Assembly: GCA_015523135.1 (NCBI GenBank) | Contig: WAKY01000155.1 | Span: forward strand, 1 to 22,823 | Direction: 5' to 3' | Source of the DNA: Candidatus Aciduliprofundum sp. | GTDB taxonomy: Archaea; Thermoplasmatota; Thermoplasmata; Thermoplasmatales; Aciduliprofundaceae | DNA: 22,823 nucleotides | In this document: in pieces, positions 6,283 to 13,945 of the stretch | Layout of the letters: every line of letters begins with the position of its first letter | Position numbering within the stretch: the stretch's first letter is position 1 | The notes under the pieces: model-generated | Told to the model about the DNA's origin: nothing | Database searches by the model: none | Seen by the model: only the letters and a program-made list of their open reading frames with translations | Translations under genes and position numbers: made by a program

Positions 6283-7938
6283 ATGAAGAGAATGATTGTG
6301 ATAGGAATAATTATTATAATGCTATTTAGCCTGGAGGCTGGGATAACCCAAGCCCAATCAGAAAACAACAAATGGGGTTACAAATTAAATGTAAATCTAC
6401 AAAAAGAGTTCCAACCATATGTGAAGATAATCACTGATATGATGGTAACCAATTACAATAAAATGAATCAATCATACCAGATAAATTCATATGATGTAAA
6501 GCTAAACGGAAATGTAAAACTCGCTGGTGCAATGAAAAAAGATGAAAACAATGTGATATTTGATACTGGTGATTCCACAAATGCAAATTTAAGTTTTTAC
6601 TTTAACGGGACATTTCCATATTCCAGTAATGTTACAACTTTCATAAATGGGAGTTTTGAACCAAAGAATATGAACATATCTGGAAAAAGTAGCATAATTA
6701 AAACAGAAATATCAAACGGAACAGCGTTTACAGATGGCAAAGGAAATGTGTCTAAGCTCATCTCAAAAAATAGCAATTTTGCAAAAGTGCATATTAAAGG
6801 AAAGAATTTGCCAATTCCTGCCCTACTTTATGCAGCTTTAAAGGAAAAATATACAAAAATTGACTATGTGAATATAACATGGAGAGCCAGTTTTCTCAAA
6901 AATATTTCAACCCCTAGTGATTTATATTTCTCTATTAAACTAAATGAAGAGATAAACAATAACGAAGTGAATTTGATAAAGATTTCAGATATAAGTTTGA
7001 ATGATGAGAATTTGAGCTTAAGCATTAAAGATATGAACCATAATGGGCTATTAGACACTGGAGACATCATCGGCATCCATGGAAATCTAAGTTATATTCA
7101 ATATCTTATAGAGCACGATAAACCAATAGAACTCCATATGCCTTTTGAGTATAAAGGGCACACAATTTATATTGAACCAGATTTTTCCTACTTTTTTGGC
7201 CAATGGTGGAGCTATGTTCACATATTCACAACAATCCAAAGCATACCTACGCAATACAAGGAGATAATAGATCAATTTTCAAATATGTCTCCATATGATA
7301 ATTTCGATTTCACAGTAGAGACAAAATATAATAGGAATGCCACAATGAGTTTTTCACCAGCATTGCCTTTAATGCCAACCTCCAAGCAGAATTTAACAAT
7401 GAACTTGAATGGAAATTACTCAGGAGTGATAAAAATAATAGGATTGCAGGATAAGTATATCAAAATGCTTGAGTTGTTGCTCAACAAAACATTCACAATA
7501 AATGGAAATGTGACAGAGTACTCCTTCAAAGGTAATTTCTCAGAATCTAAAAATATGCTAGTGCCCATCCTAAATATAAGCGGGGAGATGCAATACGGCG
7601 GTGAGAATGTATATGTTGTGCAGGTTATAAACACAAACGATACATGGAATCCCTCACAAACTTACAATTTCCAATTTTATTACTTCTATTCTAAATCCAA
7701 AGGGTTCATAGTTGGCGCAGGCATAGATCTGGGCATAAAGAAATTTGACACACAGCCCACAAGCTATGAAGATGCAATGAATGAAGTAAAATCAATACAA
7801 AAAGTGGAGGAGTCAGAGAGCAATAATCCCAGCAATCCTGCAAGCAATTCTTGGATGCTGCCAGTATCCATAGGCATAATAATTCTAATAATCACAGTAA
7901 TAGTAGTGGCTCTGATAAATAGAAAGGGAAAATCTTGA
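6283..7938 (+). CDS. Membrane-anchored, sequon-rich secreted surface protein, unknown function
   Basis: The 551-residue product begins MKRMIVIGIIIIMLFS, a typical Sec signal peptide with likely cleavage near ITQAQS. It ends with one membrane helix (WMLPVSIGIIILIITVIVVALI) and the short basic tail RKGKS. The ectodomain is therefore outside the cell. It contains about 20 N-x-S/T sequons, suggesting heavy N-glycosylation, and is rich in Asn, Ser and Ile with predicted beta-strand alternation. DMNHNGLLDTGD at 250-261 resembles an EF-hand/dockerin-like calcium loop. A low-complexity ESESNNPSNPASNS linker precedes the anchor. No catalytic motif is recognised. S-layer accessory, adhesin or lipid/peptide-binding roles are all possible. 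A T-rich stretch after the stop may terminate the transcript. Confidence 0.8.
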   Translation: MKRMIVIGIIIIMLFSLEAGITQAQSENNKWGYKLNVNLQKEFQPYVKIITDMMVTNYNKMNQSYQINSYDVKLNGNVKLAGAMKKDENNVIFDTGDSTNANLSFYFNGTFPYSSNVTTFINGSFEPKNMNISGKSSIIKTEISNGTAFTDGKGNVSKLISKNSNFAKVHIKGKNLPIPALLYAALKEKYTKIDYVNITWRASFLKNISTPSDLYFSIKLNEEINNNEVNLIKISDISLNDENLSLSIKDMNHNGLLDTGDIIGIHGNLSYIQYLIEHDKPIELHMPFEYKGHTIYIEPDFSYFFGQWWSYVHIFTTIQSIPTQYKEIIDQFSNMSPYDNFDFTVETKYNRNATMSFSPALPLMPTSKQNLTMNLNGNYSGVIKIIGLQDKYIKMLELLLNKTFTINGNVTEYSFKGNFSESKNMLVPILNISGEMQYGGENVYVVQVINTNDTWNPSQTYNFQFYYFYSKSKGFIVGAGIDLGIKKFDTQPTSYEDAMNEVKSIQKVEESESNNPSNPASNSWMLPVSIGIIILIITVIVVALINRKGKS

Positions 7939-7957
7939 ATTATATTGTGGGATAATT

Positions 7958-7970
7958 CCCTCCTTTTTTT
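7958..7970 (+). terminator. T-rich terminator after the surface protein gene
   Basis: CCCTCC followed by seven T residues lies 20 bases after the stop at 7938. Archaeal RNA polymerase commonly stops at T runs without a hairpin. No convincing stem precedes it, and the call rests on the T run and position alone. Confidence 0.38.
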
Positions 7971-7972
7971 AT

Positions 7973-7987
7973 GAAAATATTTTTTTG
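7973..7987 (+). promoter_or_regulatory. TATA box of the AlaX gene
   Basis: GAAAATATTTTTTT is centred about 28 bases before the ATG at 8007, with no Shine-Dalgarno site between, so the mRNA is probably leaderless. Confidence 0.4.
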
Positions 7988-8006
7988 ATGAGTTCCTTTT
8001 ACCTTT

Positions 8007-9170
8007 ATGCTTTACTACGAGAATCCATATTTGAAGAGTGTGGAAGTTGAAGTTAAAGAGAAGAAGGGAAATAAATGTCTTCTCTTAGATACCATTCTAT
8101 ACCCCGGTGGAGGTGGACAGCCAGCTGATGAGGGTATTGCAATTTGCAATGGGAAAGAATATCCTATAAAGCACGTTGGCTCTCTATGGCATGAAATTGA
8201 TGGAGAATGCGAATGCAATAAAATAAAAATAATTCTAAATTGGGAGAAAAGGTACTTGCTTATGCGTTCACATACGGCAGAGCACACATTTTTCAGATTA
8301 TTAGAAAACAAAGGTGCAAAGATGGGTAAGATTGCATTAGGTGAAGTATCCTCAATAATTTTTCAAGGTGATGTTAGCATAGAAGACATCTTGGATGCTG
8401 AAGAGAAGACAAGAAAATTGATAAGAGAAGGAAGAAAAGTTACTACATTCTGGATTGAAAAGAAAGATATACCAAATTATCCAGAGCTTAGAATAAAGAT
8501 TGAGAGAATAAAAGAAGAGAAGATAAGAGTGGTAAAAATAGAGGGTCATGATTTATCTGCTTGCAAAGGCGTTCATGTTTCCAATCTCTCAGAAATAGGA
8601 GATTTTGCCGTATTACATTTTAGGACGGGAAATAAGAAAGAGGTAAAATTTGTAATTGGTGAGACGGCGATGAGTTATCATTATAAAGCTTCACAAGAAA
8701 TGCGAAAATTATTATGGTATAGAAATTTGGATATGGAGAAAATTGAGAATTACATTGAAAATTTAGAAAATGAAAATAATAAAATGAGAAAAGCTTTGAT
8801 AGATGCAAACAAAGATGCAAAGTTCCATGTGGAAAAATGTGGTGAAATTGACCTATATTACTTATTCTTGCTCTATGCCGACAGAAAGATAATTCAGAGA
8901 AAGGCATTAGATATAGCAAATCATAATAAGGCAATTGTTGTATATGGAATTGGTGAGAATAACATAGCTTGTGTTGCATACAATTCTTCATACCCATGGG
9001 CAAGAGATGAGTACATGAGACTTTTGAACAAAATGAATGGCCGTGGAGGAGGCAAGGGGAATTTTGTTAGTGGGAGCGTGGAAAATGCCAAAACCTTTGT
9101 AGAAGAATTGAAAAAAATTATATGTGAAAAGGCATTACAATTGCGTGGTGATGAAAATGGATATAGTTGA
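8007..9170 (+). CDS. alaX: Alanyl-tRNA editing protein AlaX, long form with DHHA1 domain
   Basis: This free-standing relative of the AlaRS editing domain hydrolyses mischarged Ser-tRNA-Ala or Gly-tRNA-Ala. The N-terminal AlaRS-like fragment contains YPGGGGQPADEG (32-43). The zinc site is formed by HTAEH (H89, H93) and CKGVH (C186, H190). A coiled-coil-like stretch around residues 245-265 (EKIENYIENLENENNK) links to a C-terminal DHHA1 domain with the GRGGGKG signature at 345-351. At 387 residues it is the AlaX-L type. The next gene, an M42 aminopeptidase, starts inside its last codons, so the two are probably co-translated. Confidence 0.92.
   Translation: MLYYENPYLKSVEVEVKEKKGNKCLLLDTILYPGGGGQPADEGIAICNGKEYPIKHVGSLWHEIDGECECNKIKIILNWEKRYLLMRSHTAEHTFFRLLENKGAKMGKIALGEVSSIIFQGDVSIEDILDAEEKTRKLIREGRKVTTFWIEKKDIPNYPELRIKIERIKEEKIRVVKIEGHDLSACKGVHVSNLSEIGDFAVLHFRTGNKKEVKFVIGETAMSYHYKASQEMRKLLWYRNLDMEKIENYIENLENENNKMRKALIDANKDAKFHVEKCGEIDLYYLFLLYADRKIIQRKALDIANHNKAIVVYGIGENNIACVAYNSSYPWARDEYMRLLNKMNGRGGGKGNFVSGSVENAKTFVEELKKIICEKALQLRGDENGYS
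9147..9152 (+). promoter_or_regulatory. Shine-Dalgarno site deciding the M42 peptidase start
   Basis: GGTGAT inside the end of alaX matches the anti-Shine-Dalgarno complement AGGAGGTGAT and lies 4 bases before the ATG at 9157. The upstream in-frame GTG (9124) and the ATG at 9151, which overlaps this site, are less likely starts. Confidence 0.6.
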
Positions 9171-10167
9171 TTTGATCAGGGATTTTGTAATGGTTCCAGG
9201 AGTAAGTGGCTTTGAAAGACCAATTAGAGATTATCTCCTTGAGAAGTTGAAAGATTTTAATCCAAAGGTAGATGCTGTGGGCAATGTATATGTAACCATA
9301 GGCGAAGGGGATGAGCATATAGCAATTATGGCGCATATGGATGAAATTGGATTTGTAACAACACACATTGAAGACAATGGCTATGTTCGCTTTGCTCCCG
9401 TTGGTGGCGTTGATGATAGAATGCTCTATGGCAGAGTGGTAGAAATCTTCACCCCAAGGGGCACAATTTATGGAGTGATAGGTTTGATCCCTCCCCATCT
9501 TAGTACAGAGGAAGATAGAAAGAAGAATCCTACATGGAAAGAGCTTGCAATTGACGTGGGTGCAAAGAGTAAGAAAGAAGCAGAATTTTTAGGAATAGGT
9601 CCAGTTATGCCCGGACGCTGGAAAAAGGATTTTGTTAGAATGGGTGATTACATAGTAACTAGGGGAATAGATGACCGTGCTGGCTGTGCAGTTCTATTTG
9701 AAGTGTTGAATAGGTTAAAAGATAAAAAATTGAAAAAGAAGGTAACATTTATATGGACTGTGCAAGAGGAAACAGGATTGAGAGGTGCAAGTGCAATAAC
9801 CACAAGAATGGAATTCAATGAAGTTTACGCCATAGATACCATGACTACGGGAATGATGCCTGGAGTGCCATTCCATCTAAGCCCTGTCAGAATTGGTGAG
9901 GGACCTGCAATAAGGTTCTTTGACAGAAGAGGTGCAGCTTCAGAATTTTTGAGAGACAAAATAATAAAATTAGCTGGAGATAATGGCATACCTGTACAAA
10001 TTGCAATCACGGGGGGCTCCACTGATGCTTCAGTTGCATTTGACCATGGCCTCAAAGCTTTGCCTATATGTATACCTGTAAAATACACTCATAGCCCGGT
10101 AGAGATGTCAAACCTTGCCGATATAAAGAATACTATTGAACTCTTAGAAAAAATAGTAGAAAGTTAA
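9157..10167 (+). CDS. M42 family metallo-aminopeptidase (TET/glutamyl aminopeptidase type)
   Basis: The enzyme removes N-terminal residues from peptides with a two-metal centre, usually as a large tetrahedral cytosolic assembly. Counting from the ATG at 9157, the expected ligands are all present: H60 in AHMDEIG, bridging D172 in GIDDRAG, catalytic E204 and ligand E205 in VQEETG, D227 in AIDTMTTG, and H312 in KYTHSPVE. The 336-residue length is usual. Substrate preference (Leu, Glu, Lys) cannot be told from sequence. The gene overlaps the end of alaX by 14 bases and ends 2 bases before the convergent aminotransferase gene. With the M20 peptidase at 16968 it supports a peptide-based metabolism. 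Confidence 0.92.
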   Translation: MDIVDLIRDFVMVPGVSGFERPIRDYLLEKLKDFNPKVDAVGNVYVTIGEGDEHIAIMAHMDEIGFVTTHIEDNGYVRFAPVGGVDDRMLYGRVVEIFTPRGTIYGVIGLIPPHLSTEEDRKKNPTWKELAIDVGAKSKKEAEFLGIGPVMPGRWKKDFVRMGDYIVTRGIDDRAGCAVLFEVLNRLKDKKLKKKVTFIWTVQEETGLRGASAITTRMEFNEVYAIDTMTTGMMPGVPFHLSPVRIGEGPAIRFFDRRGAASEFLRDKIIKLAGDNGIPVQIAITGGSTDASVAFDHGLKALPICIPVKYTHSPVEMSNLADIKNTIELLEKIVES

Positions 10168-10169
10168 AA

Positions 10170-11372
10170 TCACATCTCTTCTTTTATTGCTTTTGCTAAT
10201 CTCTTGATTCCCTCCTGTATGTCTTCTATGGAAGGATATGTAAAGTTCAATCTCAGCGTGTTTTTATGGTCTCTATGAGGAAAGAAAGCAGCACCAATAA
10301 CAAATGCAACTTTGTTTTCTATTGCCCTGTTAAATAGCTTCTCAGCGTCCATATTCTCAGGCAAAGTTACCCATAGGAACATTCCTCCATTTGGCTTTGT
10401 CCATTTCACGCCATCAGGGAAATAATCTTCAAGGGCATCCAACATAGCATCTCTCTTCTCTTTGTAAATCTTTATTATCTTTGGAATGTGCTCATCAAAA
10501 TACCCGCCCTTTAAATATTCTTGTGCAACATACTGTAAGAATGGGCTTGTGCATAAATCAACACCCTGTTTCGCTAGAACTGCCTTCTTAATTATATCTT
10601 CATGTCCAACCATGTATGCAATTCTCATCCCAGGACTCAAAGTTTTTGAAAATGTACCAAGGTATATCACTCTCTCCTCTTTATCCATCCTCTTTATTTG
10701 AGGCACAGGCTCTCCTGAGAAGCGCAATTCTTCATAAGGACCATCCTCTAAGATGAGAATATCGTATTCTTCAGCCAGCTCAAGAAGGTATTTTCTTCTA
10801 TCCTCTGAGAGAGTAACCCCTGCAGGGTTCTGAAATGTAGGAATAGTGTAAATCAATTTTGGTTTTATATTTTCGTTTTTCAATTCTCTAAGCTTATCTT
10901 CAAGCATTTCCACCTTCATGCCATTATCATCCATCTCAATAGACTCATATCTTGGGTTATAAGACTGAAAAGCTGTCAAAACTCCTACATAAGTAGGAGC
11001 CTCCACAATAACGGTGTCACCTGGATCTATAAAAATCTTAGCTGCAAGATATAGACCCTCCTGTGAGCCAGTAGTTACAAGGATGTTATCTCTTTTAATG
11101 TTATTGAACTTGTAGCGTGATGTAAGAAATTCAGCAAGAGTATCTCTAAACGAGTTAACTCCTTCCGTAGAACCATACTGAAGCATCTTATCCCCATATT
11201 TATCCATCATGTAGGACACAATGTTCCTTATTATATCTACAGGAAATGCCTGGGGACTTGGAAGGCCACCTGCAAGAGATATTATATCAGGTTCTTGGGT
11301 AACTTTTAGAAGCTCTCTTATTTCCGAGGCTTTTAAATGCTTAGCAATAGCAGAGAATTCTTCATCCCACAT
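10170..11372 (-). CDS. Class I/II pyridoxal-phosphate aminotransferase (LysN/aromatic AT-like)
   Basis: The 400-residue fold-type I enzyme shares the N-terminal IISLAGGLPSPQAFP and the QYGSTEGVNSFRD substrate region typical of the archaeal 2-aminoadipate/aromatic/alanine multi-substrate group. This group is related to kynurenine aminotransferase II and MocR proteins, but the helix-turn-helix domain is missing. The pyridoxal lysine is K243 in GTFSKTLSPGMRIAY, and TIPTFQNPAG and ILEDGPYEEL are the cofactor contacts. It transfers amino groups between amino acids and 2-oxoglutarate or similar acceptors. Exact substrate is uncertain. The ATG at 11372 has a GGTGAT Shine-Dalgarno site 5 bases upstream. 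It is divergent from glutamine synthetase, with a palindrome between the promoters. Confidence 0.9.
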   Translation of the reverse strand: MWDEEFSAIAKHLKASEIRELLKVTQEPDIISLAGGLPSPQAFPVDIIRNIVSYMMDKYGDKMLQYGSTEGVNSFRDTLAEFLTSRYKFNNIKRDNILVTTGSQEGLYLAAKIFIDPGDTVIVEAPTYVGVLTAFQSYNPRYESIEMDDNGMKVEMLEDKLRELKNENIKPKLIYTIPTFQNPAGVTLSEDRRKYLLELAEEYDILILEDGPYEELRFSGEPVPQIKRMDKEERVIYLGTFSKTLSPGMRIAYMVGHEDIIKKAVLAKQGVDLCTSPFLQYVAQEYLKGGYFDEHIPKIIKIYKEKRDAMLDALEDYFPDGVKWTKPNGGMFLWVTLPENMDAEKLFNRAIENKVAFVIGAAFFPHRDHKNTLRLNFTYPSIEDIQEGIKRLAKAIKEEM

Positions 11373-11377
11373 TTTTA

Positions 11378-11411
11378 ATCACCAAGGGGTAATGCCAGCC
11401 CTAGATATTAA
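11378..11411 (-). promoter_or_regulatory. Promoter and ribosome binding site of the aminotransferase gene
   Basis: On the minus strand TTAATATC (11404-11411) is a TATA-like box about 25 bases before GGTGAT (11378-11383). GGTGAT is a strong Shine-Dalgarno match 5 bases before the ATG at 11372. The leader would be only about 10 bases. Confidence 0.42.
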
Positions 11412-11421
11412 GTTTATTCTA

Positions 11422-11437
11422 TTACCAAAATTGGTAA
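11422..11437. promoter_or_regulatory. Perfect palindrome, candidate shared operator of glnA and the aminotransferase
   Basis: TTACCAA-AA-TTGGTAA is a perfect 7-base inverted repeat with a 2-base spacer. It lies between the two divergent TATA boxes, about 22 bases from the aminotransferase box and 18 bases from the glnA box. A dimeric regulator bound here would touch the upstream (BRE side) of both promoters. A 2-base loop makes an RNA hairpin function unlikely. The TACC-N6-GGTA order is opposite to the GGTA-N6-TACC operator I recall for methanogen NrpR, so a different regulator, perhaps Lrp-like, is inferred. Confidence 0.5.
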
Positions 11438-11442
11438 AGAAA

Positions 11443-11452
11443 AAATTTAAAT
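11443..11452 (+). promoter_or_regulatory. TATA box of glnA
   Basis: AAATTTAAAT is centred about 26 bases before the ATG at 11474. No Shine-Dalgarno site lies between, so glnA mRNA is probably leaderless. This spacing also argues for 11474 over the in-frame TTG at 11465. Confidence 0.55.
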
Positions 11453-11473
11453 TCTCAAGAAACATTGATTCCT

Positions 11474-12787
11474 ATGCAGGAAGAAATTTTGAAAATGGTG
11501 AAAGAAAAGGGGGTAAAATACATACATCTGCAGTTTATGGATATTCTCGGGCAAGTGAAGAGTGTTATGATTCCACATATAATGCTAGAGAAAGCATTGA
11601 ACGAGGGCATAATTTTTGACGGTTCTAGCATAGCTGGCTATGCAACTATTGATGAGAGTGATATGCGGGCCGTTCCAGATGCAAACACATTTCAAATAAT
11701 GCCTGATGATCCAAAAACTGCCACAATAATATGCGATACATACCTACCAAACGGGAAGAGATTTGAAGGGGACCCGAGGTACGTTCTTCAAAGAATATTA
11801 AAGAAGGCAGAAGATAAAGGATTTAGATTTGTCACTGGCCCCGAATTTGAATTCTTCCTCTTCAAGATGAAAGAGGGTAAACCAACCTTAGAGCCAAACG
11901 ACTATGGTGGATACTTTGATTTTGGGCCTGTGGATAAGGGTGAGGAGGTGCGTAAAGAAATAGTTGGAATATTCACAGATATGGGTTATAAGCCAGAGGC
12001 AACACATCATGAGGTAGCTCCTGGACAGCACGAGATAGATTTACGCTATGGCTATGCATTAACAATTGCAGATAGGATTTTGACACTCAAGGCAATGATT
12101 AAAAGAGTTGCATTGAAATATGGATTGTACGCTACATTTATGCCTAAACCAATATTCGGTATAAATGGCACGGGTATGCATGTGCATCAAAGCTTGCTAT
12201 CTCTTGATTTTGAGAGTAATAAATTTTACGATCCCAATTGGAAGTGGCAGCTAAGTGATATTGCATTACATTATATAGGAGGATTATTGAAGCATGCGGA
12301 TGAAACAACTGCCATTTTAGATTCTTGGGTAAATTCCTATAAAAGATTGGTACCTGGATATGAAGCTCCCGTGTACATTTCTTGGGCAAATCTGAATAGA
12401 AGTGCATTAATTAGGGTACCAGCAGGAAGAGGAATAAAAACTAGAATCGAACTAAGAAATCCAGATCCTGCTGGGAATCCATATTTGCAATTTGCCGTTA
12501 TGCTTGCTGCGGGTTTAGATGGCATTGAAAAAAGAATTGAACCTCCAGAGCCGGTAGAACAGAACATATATGCAATGACTCCGGAGGAGAGGAGAAAAAT
12601 GGGAATTAAATCCTTACCTGAGAGCTTGGGAGAGGCCCTACACCATCTTAGCAGGAGTGAGTTTATGCGTGAGATTCTTGGAGAGCACATATTCAATCAC
12701 TTTTTACATGTGAAGCGCAAAGAATGGGAAGATTATAGGGCTCAAGTAACTCAGTGGGAAATTGATAAGCTGTTACCTATACTCTAA
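11474..12787 (+). CDS. glnA: Glutamine synthetase type I
   Basis: It joins ammonia to glutamate using ATP, as a cytosolic dodecamer. Diagnostic blocks are FDGSSIAGYATIDESDM (from residue 48), GPEFEFFLF, the metal and glutamate site THHEVAPGQHEIDLRYG, NGTGMHVHQSL, NSYKRLVPGYEAPVY, and the adenine/phosphate region RVPAGRGIKTRIELRNPDP. The 437-residue length fits the GSI-alpha group found in thermophilic archaea and Firmicutes rather than the longer, adenylylated GSI-beta group. Assignment to alpha rests on length and overall similarity. The start at 11474 is set by the TATA spacing. The divergent aminotransferase and the palindrome at 11422-11437 suggest nitrogen- or amino-acid-responsive control. 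Confidence 0.96.
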   Translation: MQEEILKMVKEKGVKYIHLQFMDILGQVKSVMIPHIMLEKALNEGIIFDGSSIAGYATIDESDMRAVPDANTFQIMPDDPKTATIICDTYLPNGKRFEGDPRYVLQRILKKAEDKGFRFVTGPEFEFFLFKMKEGKPTLEPNDYGGYFDFGPVDKGEEVRKEIVGIFTDMGYKPEATHHEVAPGQHEIDLRYGYALTIADRILTLKAMIKRVALKYGLYATFMPKPIFGINGTGMHVHQSLLSLDFESNKFYDPNWKWQLSDIALHYIGGLLKHADETTAILDSWVNSYKRLVPGYEAPVYISWANLNRSALIRVPAGRGIKTRIELRNPDPAGNPYLQFAVMLAAGLDGIEKRIEPPEPVEQNIYAMTPEERRKMGIKSLPESLGEALHHLSRSEFMREILGEHIFNHFLHVKRKEWEDYRAQVTQWEIDKLLPIL

Positions 12788-12798
12788 AAATATTAATC
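12786..12798 (+). promoter_or_regulatory. TATA box of the MfnA-like gene
   Basis: AAAAATATTAATC begins at the glnA stop. Its centre is about 20 bases before the ATG at 12812 and 29 bases before the ATG at 12821. The second is closer to the spacing of the other leaderless genes here. Confidence 0.4.
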
Positions 12799-12811
12799 AA
12801 TCTTCGCTATT

Positions 12812-13945
12812 ATGCAATTAATGGATGAAAAAGAAATAGAAGAACTGCTCCAGAAATACTATTGCAAAGATATGCATTACGAAGATGGAAGAATCTTAGG
12901 CTCCATGTACACAGAGCCTCCGAAAATCGCATTAAAAGCATTTTTTAAGTTCTACCAAGCAAACTTGGGAAATTCTGGATTGTATAAGGGTACTGCAGAA
13001 ATGGAGAGAGAAGTAGTAAAATTCTTATTAAGATTGGCATCAGGCAAGGAGAATTTTTTTGGACATGTGGTAAGCGGGGGTACTGAGGCAAATATAATTG
13101 CGTTGTGGGCTGCAAGAGAGATGGGATACAAAAGAGTACTTGCAACTAAGGATGCTCACTTCTCAATAAGAAAAGCTGCAAATTTATTGAAATTACCATT
13201 AGAGAATATAGAAATGAAAAGAGGAAAAATGAACATTGAAGACCTTGAGAGTAAAATAAAGGAAAATGATATTATAGTGGCAACTGCAGGAACAACGCCA
13301 CTTGGATTCATAGATCCAATTGAAGAAATAGGAAAAATTTGTCAAATGCATAATTGCTTTCTGCATGTTGATGCCGCCTTTGGCGGATATATCATTCCAT
13401 TTTTAAGAGAATTAAAGTACACTAATAAAAAGTTTGGATTTGATATTCCTGCTGTTAGCACGATTACCATTGACCCTCATAAGATGGGTATGGCTCCATA
13501 CCCAGCAGGAGGAATTTTGAGTAGAGAAAACATATTCGAAAAAATAGTAATAGAGGCACCATATCTTATAGAAGAGAAAAATGATAGCTTGCTTGGTACC
13601 AGACAAAGTGGAAGTGTCGCGGCAGCCTATGCAGCTCAGTTGTACTTTGGATGGAGGGGATACAAAGAGATAGTGAGAAGATGCATGGAAAACACAAATT
13701 ACCTTGTTAAAAGAGCAAAAGAAGAGAAATTAGAGATTTTAGAGATGCCTGAAATGAATATTGTAAATTTAAAAGTTGAAAATGTGAAGAAAGTAAAAAG
13801 GGAATTGTATGCAAGAGGGTGGGCTGTATCCACAAATCCAAAATACTCATCTATAAGGATAGTAGTAATGCCTCATGTTACAAAAGAGGTTATAGACAAA
13901 TTTTTAGATGAAATCAAAAATATAAAAAAGAATTATGGGTTGTAG
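12812..13945 (+). CDS. mfnA: MfnA-family pyridoxal-phosphate decarboxylase (L-aspartate/L-tyrosine)
   Basis: This group II decarboxylase of 377 residues has SGGTEANIIALW at the cofactor phosphate site, HVDAAFGGY with the ring-contacting aspartate, and the Schiff-base lysine K224 in TIDPHKMGMAPYPAGG. In methanogens MfnA makes tyramine for methanofuran. In Thermococcus the homologue is reported as an aspartate decarboxylase giving beta-alanine for coenzyme A. No methanogenesis gene is seen here and the surrounding genes depend on CoA, so the aspartate/beta-alanine role is favoured (inference). Specificity cannot be read from the sequence. The true start may be the ATG at 12821 (MDEKEIEELL). The 3' end overlaps the convergent porB gene by 13 bases. 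Confidence 0.88.
   Translation: MQLMDEKEIEELLQKYYCKDMHYEDGRILGSMYTEPPKIALKAFFKFYQANLGNSGLYKGTAEMEREVVKFLLRLASGKENFFGHVVSGGTEANIIALWAAREMGYKRVLATKDAHFSIRKAANLLKLPLENIEMKRGKMNIEDLESKIKENDIIVATAGTTPLGFIDPIEEIGKICQMHNCFLHVDAAFGGYIIPFLRELKYTNKKFGFDIPAVSTITIDPHKMGMAPYPAGGILSRENIFEKIVIEAPYLIEEKNDSLLGTRQSGSVAAAYAAQLYFGWRGYKEIVRRCMENTNYLVKRAKEEKLEILEMPEMNIVNLKVENVKKVKRELYARGWAVSTNPKYSSIRIVVMPHVTKEVIDKFLDEIKNIKKNYGL

Noticed and set aside
8620..9003. Open frame of 127 codons opposite alaX
   Set aside because: Shadow frame; composition rich in His, Phe, Leu and Ser with no recognisable motif, whereas the plus strand encodes the DHHA1 domain.
11422..11437. Palindrome read as an NrpR operator or as an RNA hairpin/riboswitch
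   Set aside because: Half-sites are in the opposite order to the NrpR consensus I recall, a 2-base loop cannot fold well in RNA, and it lies upstream of both predicted transcription starts.
11221..11619. Plus-strand frame spanning the aminotransferase start, the intergenic region and the glnA start
   Set aside because: It would run through both promoters and the palindrome and overlaps two well-supported genes; no protein-like motif.
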